From the NCBI RefSeq assembly GCF_007681555.1, contig NZ_VELE01000006.1:1-64000 (forward strand): a stretch of 64,000 nt of DNA. Reading direction: 5' to 3'. Numbering within the stretch: position 1 is the first letter of the stretch; every line of letters begins with the position of its first letter. A program made the translations under genes and the position numbers. Of the stretch, positions 59,543-64,000 are shown piece after piece. The notes below the pieces were generated by a model, which made no database searches, was not told the DNA's origin, and was given only the letters and a program-made list of their open reading frames with translations. This stretch comes from Kocuria salsicia. GTDB taxonomy: Bacteria > Actinomycetota > Actinomycetes > Actinomycetales > Micrococcaceae.

Positions 59543-59903
59543 GCGCCGGCGGTTCCTCGTTGAACGACGCCGGGCCTGCGGGCCCAGGGCAGCACGCCCC
59601 ACAGAGCGGTCCCCCACTCAGCGAGGCTCGATCCCCCAAGAACCGAGTCTCGCGTCGAACGCGTCCTCAGCAACGGCGGAGCTCCATTGCCTCGGGCAGA
59701 GGGTACCTCCGGTGCAGGCGTGCTGCTGCCTTCCACCGACGACACCGGGACGGGATCCTGGACGCGCCGGGAAAGGCCGCGAGTGAGTTTAGTTGCTCGC
59801 TTCTAAGTTGTCCACAATTGAATGCATACGGGTGGCACTTCCTGGTGGTCGGCCAGGGCTCCGGGCGCGTCGGGGAGCCTTGGTCGTTGAAAGGGCGGGC
59901 GGT
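59494..59903. other. Gene-poor stretch between the methyltransferase and glycine-rich genes
   Basis: 410 bp with no reading frame I can support on either strand. It carries the second copy of the 29-bp repeat. An A/T-rich patch at 59783-59830 contains TTGTCCACAATTGAATGCAT, which looks like an operator or promoter of the MarR/OhrR kind but has no evident gene after it. Confidence 0.5.
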
Positions 59904-60584
59904 TCAGAAGCTGCCGCCCACGCCACCGCCCATTCCACCCGGGCCGCGACCGCCGGGCCCGCCGGGGGCCCCACCGGGACCGACGCCGGGGCCACCACGA
60001 CCCGGGCCCCCGAAACCGCCGGATCCGCCGTCGGGACCACCGGGGCCCCTCTCGCGGACGGACCCGCCGCCGCCGATGAACCCGCCACGGTGGCCGCCGC
60101 GGGAGGAGCCGTAGCCCTGGTCGTCGCCGTAGCCGCTCCCGTACGAGGAGCCGCCGAAGAGTCCACCCAGCCCGCCCGGGCGACGGCCACCACCGAACAG
60201 TCGGGAGAGCAGCCCGGGACGCCCGCCCACACCGTCGCCGCCCGTGAGTCCGCTCCACACCGCGGAGCCGACGAACCCGGCCGCCAGCGACGCCAGGACC
60301 GTACCGCCCCCGCCGAGCGAGCCCGTGAGGCTGCTCATGCTCCCCGGCTGGCGCATTTCCAGGCGGGTCGCCGAGCGGGCGAGCGACGCGGAGGACGTGT
60401 CCGCGGGAGACTCACCGTTCCGAGCGAGCGCGGCAAGAACCTCCTGACGCTCGGTGGGCGTCATCGCCGCGAACGCCTCCTCGTGGGCCTTCTCGATCTG
60501 CTCCGGGCTGCTCGTGGACAGCAGGTACCGGTACCGGGCCACGGCGTCCGTGCTCTGGGCGGATCCGTACGCGCTGGTGGTCAT
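59904..60584 (-). CDS. Glycine-rich protein with a conserved helical N-terminal segment
   Basis: 226 residues from ATG 60584 (AGGAG upstream). Residues about 15-60 ('YRYLLSTSSPEQIEKAHEEAFAAMTPTERQEVLAALA') resemble a conserved actinobacterial segment with the pattern 'Y.YL...P.EQIE.AH..AF..L(M)TP..R..VL'. A short hydrophobic stretch follows (about 95-112, 'TVLASLAAGFVGSAVWSGL'). The last 110 residues are Gly/Pro/Arg/Ser low-complexity, ending in GGxGG repeats. It may be an envelope-associated or phase-separating protein; function unknown. Confidence 0.75.
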   Translation of the reverse strand: MTTSAYGSAQSTDAVARYRYLLSTSSPEQIEKAHEEAFAAMTPTERQEVLAALARNGESPADTSSASLARSATRLEMRQPGSMSSLTGSLGGGGTVLASLAAGFVGSAVWSGLTGGDGVGGRPGLLSRLFGGGRRPGGLGGLFGGSSYGSGYGDDQGYGSSRGGHRGGFIGGGGSVRERGPGGPDGGSGGFGGPGRGGPGVGPGGAPGGPGGRGPGGMGGGVGGSF

Positions 60585-60855
60585 GGTCGCACTCTCCTTC
60601 GTGGATTCCTTGCGGGCTGTCGGCCCGTGCTTCCACGGTAGGAACGGCAGGTGTGGCCCGTGCTGGCGGCGGCTGTGCGGGGGCTGTGGGGCGTGTGCCG
60701 GTGAGGGGTGACGACAGCGCGGGAGGTGCGCATGCGACGTCGGCAACGGGTCAACCCGTCCCGGGAACCCGCCCAGAGAGGGGCAGCGACCCCGGGACGA
60801 AGAACGTCGCAGGGGCCGCCGCATGCCTGTCCGTGGGGGCTGGGCCTGATAAGGG

Positions 60856-61932
60856 CTACAGACCCTCGCCCGAGGGGGAGACCAGGATCTTGACCGCGGT
60901 CTCGGTGCGGTTGATGAGAGTGTCGAAGCCCTCCTCGACCAGGCCCTCCAGGCCAATCTTGCCGGTGATGAACGGCTTGAGGTCGATCTTGCCGGACTCC
61001 ACGAGCGCGATGGTCGCGGGGTGCGAGTTCACGTAGGCGATCGTGCCCCGCAGGTCGATCTCCTTCATGACCAGCTTGTGCATGTCGAAGTCCGCACGCT
61101 TGCCCCAGATGGAGACGACCACAAGTACCCCTGTGGGACGCAGTGCATCCATGAGGGTATCGAGGACCACCTGGACGCTCGTGCACTCGAAGGCGACGTC
61201 CGCGCCCTTGCCGTTGGTGAGCTTGCGGACCTCCTCAGCCACGTCCGTCTCCCGGGGGTCCAGTGCGTAGTCGGCGACACCGGCCTCGACGGCCTTCTCG
61301 CGGCGCAGGGTGCTCAGTTCGGACATCACCACGGTGACGCCCAGGGCCTTGAGGACGGCGGCCGTCAGCAGACCGATGGGGCCGGCACCACCCACGAGGG
61401 CGACGTCACCGGCCTTCGCGCCGGAGCGCTCGACCGCGTGGTAACCCACCGACAGCGGCTCGATCAGAGCAGCCTCGTCCAGGGGGATCTCGTTGGAGAT
61501 CGGGTGCACCCAGCGGCGCTTCACGGAGATCTTCTCCCCCAGACCGCCGCCGCCACCGGCCAGGCCGATGAAGTTCATGTTCTCCGAGAGGTGGTAGTCC
61601 CTGCTGTCCGGACCGGTGTCCACACCCTCACCGATGATGTAGGGCTCGACGACGACGTGCTGGCCGACCTCCACGTCGTCCACACCGTCGCCAACGGCGT
61701 ACACGACGCCCGAGAACTCGTGTCCCAACGTGACCGGGGACGTCTCGCCCGAGATGGGGTGCGGGGTGTCCGGCGTGGGGCAGAAGATGGGACCCTCGAG
61801 GTACTCGTGCAGGTCCGTGCCGCAGATGCCGCACCAGGCCACATCGATTCCCACCATGCCGGGTCCGACCTCTGGCTCGGGCAGGTCGTCGATGCGAATG
61901 TCCTTGCGTCCGTAGTAGCGTGCCGCTCTCAT
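60856..61932 (-). CDS. Zinc-dependent medium-chain alcohol dehydrogenase ((R,R)-butanediol dehydrogenase-like)
   Basis: 358 residues. Catalytic zinc ligands: Cys in 'WCGICGTDLHEY', His-Glu in 'TLGHEFSGVV', and Glu in 'AALIEPLSVGYHAVERS'. Rossmann glycines 'VALVGGAGPIGLLTAAVLKALG'. In place of the usual four-Cys structural zinc loop there is a Gly-rich 'GLAGGGGGLGE', as in butanediol dehydrogenases. It reversibly oxidises 2,3-butanediol to acetoin. No acetoin genes lie beside it, so other secondary alcohols are possible. Confidence 0.88.
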   Translation of the reverse strand: MRAARYYGRKDIRIDDLPEPEVGPGMVGIDVAWCGICGTDLHEYLEGPIFCPTPDTPHPISGETSPVTLGHEFSGVVYAVGDGVDDVEVGQHVVVEPYIIGEGVDTGPDSRDYHLSENMNFIGLAGGGGGLGEKISVKRRWVHPISNEIPLDEAALIEPLSVGYHAVERSGAKAGDVALVGGAGPIGLLTAAVLKALGVTVVMSELSTLRREKAVEAGVADYALDPRETDVAEEVRKLTNGKGADVAFECTSVQVVLDTLMDALRPTGVLVVVSIWGKRADFDMHKLVMKEIDLRGTIAYVNSHPATIALVESGKIDLKPFITGKIGLEGLVEEGFDTLINRTETAVKILVSPSGEGL

Positions 61933-62445
61933 GAAGGGCTCCTCCCATAGGCGGACGCGGACGTCCCGCGCCCTGCCCCCAATTTTATGCTTTTGCGGCG
62001 CCGATCATGCGGTCGCAAGCTTCAGGACATCTGTTGTGAGAGGTAGTCACGCCAGAAAGCATCATCCGCCCAGCCCTCGAACATTCCCCTGGGCCTCAGC
62101 GCAACGGCCGGCGTCTGGTCCAGACGTTCGACCAGTCATTACACCCAGCTGCTTCGAGGAGACAGCGTGTCGAGAACGGATACAGAGACGCTAGGACCGG
62201 GTAGAGACGCTTCCGCCGATGCGCCTCCTCCTCCAGGACGCTTCTTTCGTCCAGCCAGGCTATGGAACAGCCGGCGGGAATGGCGGGGTACACTCCCAGG
62301 CCAACATTTCAGAGACGACCGTGGTGAGCACAGACATTCAGCACTCGAACATATGTTTTCAGCCAGGACGACATCACGGACTCATTGAGCCCCAACCACC
62401 TGGCGACCGGTGCTCTGCGCCGCCGCACTCACTACCCTTGGCCCC
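61933..62445. other. Long gene-free, A/T-richer region
   Basis: 513 bp without a supported gene; short frames on both strands have no recognisable homology or ribosome sites. Base composition is visibly less G+C than its flanks. A perfect 15-bp palindrome CGTCTGGTCCAGACG lies at 62112-62126. The region should contain the divergent promoters of the dehydrogenase and the following gene, and perhaps the remnant of a lost gene. Confidence 0.55.
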
Positions 62446-63123
62446 ATGACCTCCTCCCCCACCCACCGCTTCACCGGCCACATCGCCGGCGTCGGAACCG
62501 AAGGCGGCACGCGCCTTGTCCTCGGCTGCTGGTCGAGCACCCCGCACGGGCCGTTCGCTGACGTGATGGTCGCGCACCCGGACGGCCGCCGTGAGCTGCT
62601 CGCCCCGGACCCGTGGGTCGCCGAGTTCGTCTCCGCCACCTACACGTTCGACGCCGTCACCCGCGTGCCCGTGAGCGTGACCCGCACCGGGTTCTCCCGT
62701 GGCTCGCGCTGGACGGTCACCGCCGGGCCCCTCGCCTGGCAGTTCAGCGTGGGCCCGCGAGCACCGCTGGGGTACCTCCTGCAGGCGGTGCCGCGCCCGC
62801 TCGGCGCGTCGCTCGGTTTCGCCCGCCTCACGGATCCGGTGGCGCGCCGCGTCATGCCCGGCGTGCGCACGCTGGGCACCGCGGGCGGCGGCCGCACCGA
62901 GTGGTACTCCGCGCACGACCTCCACACCATCACGTTCTCGCATGCCACGTGGGGCGGCCACGATCTGGGCCCCCTCACGGACATGACCCCCGCCCCGGAC
63001 TTCGGCTTCAGCTCCACCCCGCGCCGCCCGAGCCTCACCGCCCTGACAAGTTCCGTCCGCCTGCCGGACGACGCCGCTCACGCGCCCTCCGCACAGCAGC
63101 TCACCTCGGGCGCACCCACGTGA
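62446..63123 (+). CDS. Conserved hypothetical protein (unknown family)
   Basis: 225 residues from ATG 62446. Codon use and G+C look native. It is rich in Thr, Arg and aromatic residues in a beta-strand-like pattern ('RFTGHIAGVGTEGGTRLVLGCWSSTPHGPFADVMVAHPDGRREL'). The centre 'RWTVTAGPLAWQFSVGPRAPLGYLLQAVPRPLGASLGFARLTDPVA' is distinctive. No signal peptide or transmembrane helix is seen. I do not recognise the family. The 3' end overlaps a candidate small gene on the other strand. Confidence 0.75.
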   Translation: MTSSPTHRFTGHIAGVGTEGGTRLVLGCWSSTPHGPFADVMVAHPDGRRELLAPDPWVAEFVSATYTFDAVTRVPVSVTRTGFSRGSRWTVTAGPLAWQFSVGPRAPLGYLLQAVPRPLGASLGFARLTDPVARRVMPGVRTLGTAGGGRTEWYSAHDLHTITFSHATWGGHDLGPLTDMTPAPDFGFSSTPRRPSLTALTSSVRLPDDAAHAPSAQQLTSGAPT

Positions 63124-63187
63124 CGATCCGGCTGTGGACCACCAGCCCGGCAATCGCCAGCGCGAGCCACTGAACGGACTGAGCCAT
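63101..63187 (-). CDS. Candidate 28-residue membrane peptide
   Basis: ATG 63187 with AGGAG five bases upstream; 28 codons spell a single hydrophobic helix 'WLALAIAGLVVHSRIV' with a basic end ('TWVRPR'). It starts 22 bp after the GNAT stop on the same strand and overlaps the convergent unknown gene by 23 bp. The strong ribosome site supports translation. Function unknown. Confidence 0.5.
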   Translation of the reverse strand: MAQSVQWLALAIAGLVVHSRIVTWVRPR

Positions 63188-63209
63188 CGTTTCTCCTGGG
63201 GTGGCGGGC

Positions 63210-63797
63210 TCAGCGCCGGGCCACCCGCGCCTCCAACCCGGTCTTCACCGAGGGCCACTCGTGGGCGAGGACCGAGTACACCACGGTGTCCCGCAGCACC
63301 CCGTTGCGCTCCAACCGGTCCGCGCGCAGCACACCGTCCAGGCGCGCGCCAAGGCGTTCGATGGCGGTGCGCGACTGCTGGTTGGCCCAGCTGGTCTCGT
63401 AGCGCACGCACTGGCAGCCGAGCTCCTCGAACGCGTGGGTCATCAGCAGCAGCTTGGACTCCGCGTTGGTGCCCGTTCCGTGGGTGGAGGCCCGGTTCCA
63501 CGTGTGGCCCACGCTCACGCGCGGCACTGCCCACTGGGGGTCGTAGAACGTGGTCATCCCCAGCACGGCGCCGTCCGCCTGCCGCACGGTCACGAAGGGC
63601 AGCATGAATCCCTCGTCCTGCCACGTGAGCCGCTGCTCCACGGCCGCCGCCATCCCGTCCGGGTCCGCGACGCTCGTGTACCAGCGCTCCCACATGCGCC
63701 CGTCCTCGGTGGCCCCGATCAGCCCGTCCAGGTGCTCGCGGCTGAGGGGTTCCAGGCGGACCAGCCGCCCGCGCAGTGTCACCGGTGTCCACGTCAT
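63210..63797 (-). CDS. GNAT-family acetyltransferase, RimJ/RimL-like
   Basis: 195 residues. The opening 'VTLRGRLVRLEPLSREHLDGLIGAT' is typical of RimJ/L-type acetyltransferases. The acetyl-CoA loop is altered to 'RASTHGTGTNAESKLLLMTHAFEELGCQCVRYETSWANQQSRTAIERLGA', as usual for this subgroup. Members acetylate ribosomal protein N-termini, aminoglycosides or other amines. The substrate is unknown. A candidate 28-residue peptide gene follows on the same strand. Confidence 0.85.
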   Translation of the reverse strand: MTWTPVTLRGRLVRLEPLSREHLDGLIGATEDGRMWERWYTSVADPDGMAAAVEQRLTWQDEGFMLPFVTVRQADGAVLGMTTFYDPQWAVPRVSVGHTWNRASTHGTGTNAESKLLLMTHAFEELGCQCVRYETSWANQQSRTAIERLGARLDGVLRADRLERNGVLRDTVVYSVLAHEWPSVKTGLEARVARR

Positions 63798-63981
63798 GGG
63801 ATCACTGTCTCACGACGACGCCGCGCGGTCCGCGCGCGCAGCCCGTGACAGGTTCACAACCGGGCATGACGGCGACTGCCTCCCTACAGGTGTATGCCCA
63901 CCCCCAAGGGTGCTGACAGTATGGGAGCACCAGGTCGCACTCCATGTCCGCGGCGTGCGTCAGCTTCGTAGGAGGATCGTC

Positions 63982-64000
63982 ATGTCCGCACACGAGAACC
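63982..64000 (+). CDS. Start of a gene cut by the window edge
   Basis: ATG 63982 preceded by GTAGGAGGATCGTC, an excellent Shine-Dalgarno. Only 'MSAHEN' is visible, so the product cannot be named. The frame runs open to the end of the window. Confidence 0.6.

Noticed and set aside
57829-59745. 638-codon minus-strand frame opposite the glycosyltransferase to methyltransferase genes
   Set aside because: Antisense to three recognisable genes; the translation is Arg/His/Pro-rich without any domain.

Overview
The window is high-G+C, densely coded actinobacterial DNA: about 60 genes, many GTG starts, frequent 4-bp stop/start overlaps, and paired CIRCE and HAIR heat-shock operators. Gene content and style (encapsulin with a DyP peroxidase, an extradiol dioxygenase very like Brevibacterium HpaD, a QsuB-type shikimate enzyme) suggest Micrococcales, probably Micrococcaceae such as Kocuria. 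The genus is inference. The window looks like chromosomal accessory-metabolism territory. No rRNA, tRNA, CRISPR array, insertion sequence or phage gene was recognised.

Layout. 0-1.4 kb: a CrtO-like membrane protein and a cytidine deaminase. 1.4-11.2 kb: a homoprotocatechuate meta-cleavage locus (hpaG-RraA fusion, GntR regulator, hpaE, hpaD, hpaH, hpaI) on the minus strand, diverging from a MobA/phenol-hydroxylase-type flavin monooxygenase. A 5'-truncated dienelactone hydrolase lies at its far end. 11.2-13.1 kb: an encapsulin nanocompartment with its DyP peroxidase cargo. 13.2-14.5 kb: a TetR-SMR-SMR efflux operon with a 16-bp palindromic operator. 14.6-19.9 kb: nitronate monooxygenase, Nudix hydrolase, a decayed DHA2 exporter, SurE, a PfkB kinase and a GNAT. 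20-24 kb: a ChaB-like protein, Hsp20 under CIRCE plus HAIR, and a YnbA/YnbB-like lipid pair.

24-30.7 kb: a quinate/shikimate catabolic operon (IclR, aroE/qsuD-like, quiC/qsuB-like) with an overlapping D-serine dehydratase gene and a divergent MHS-family transporter. 30.7-36.7 kb: a complete ribose operon (lacI-type regulator, rbsA, C, B, K, D) with a 22-bp palindromic operator at its start. 36.9-41.4 kb: an MFS permease, a GMC oxidoreductase, a 61-bp palindrome and an old-yellow-enzyme homologue. 41.7-48.3 kb: a lipoprotein PheC (cyclohexadienyl dehydratase), an aldehyde dehydrogenase, an APC permease, a flavin amine oxidase and an AraC regulator, which together read as amine or aromatic-amine catabolism. 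48.4-56 kb: hotdog thioesterase, YtcJ amidohydrolase, MHS transporter, choline/carnitine acyltransferase, MocR/LysN-type aminotransferase and DedA. 56-64 kb: two DNA-repair genes, glycosyltransferase, methyltransferase, glycine-rich protein, butanediol-type dehydrogenase, unknowns and acetyltransferases.

How it fits together. Much of the window feeds aromatic and carbon catabolism: shikimate/quinate to protocatechuate, homoprotocatechuate to central metabolites, amine to aldehyde to acid, and ribose uptake. The remainder covers oxidative and DNA-damage defence. The hpa locus lacks recognisable hpaBC and hpaF genes and carries an unusual two-domain HpaG, so its chemistry is the most promising subject here.
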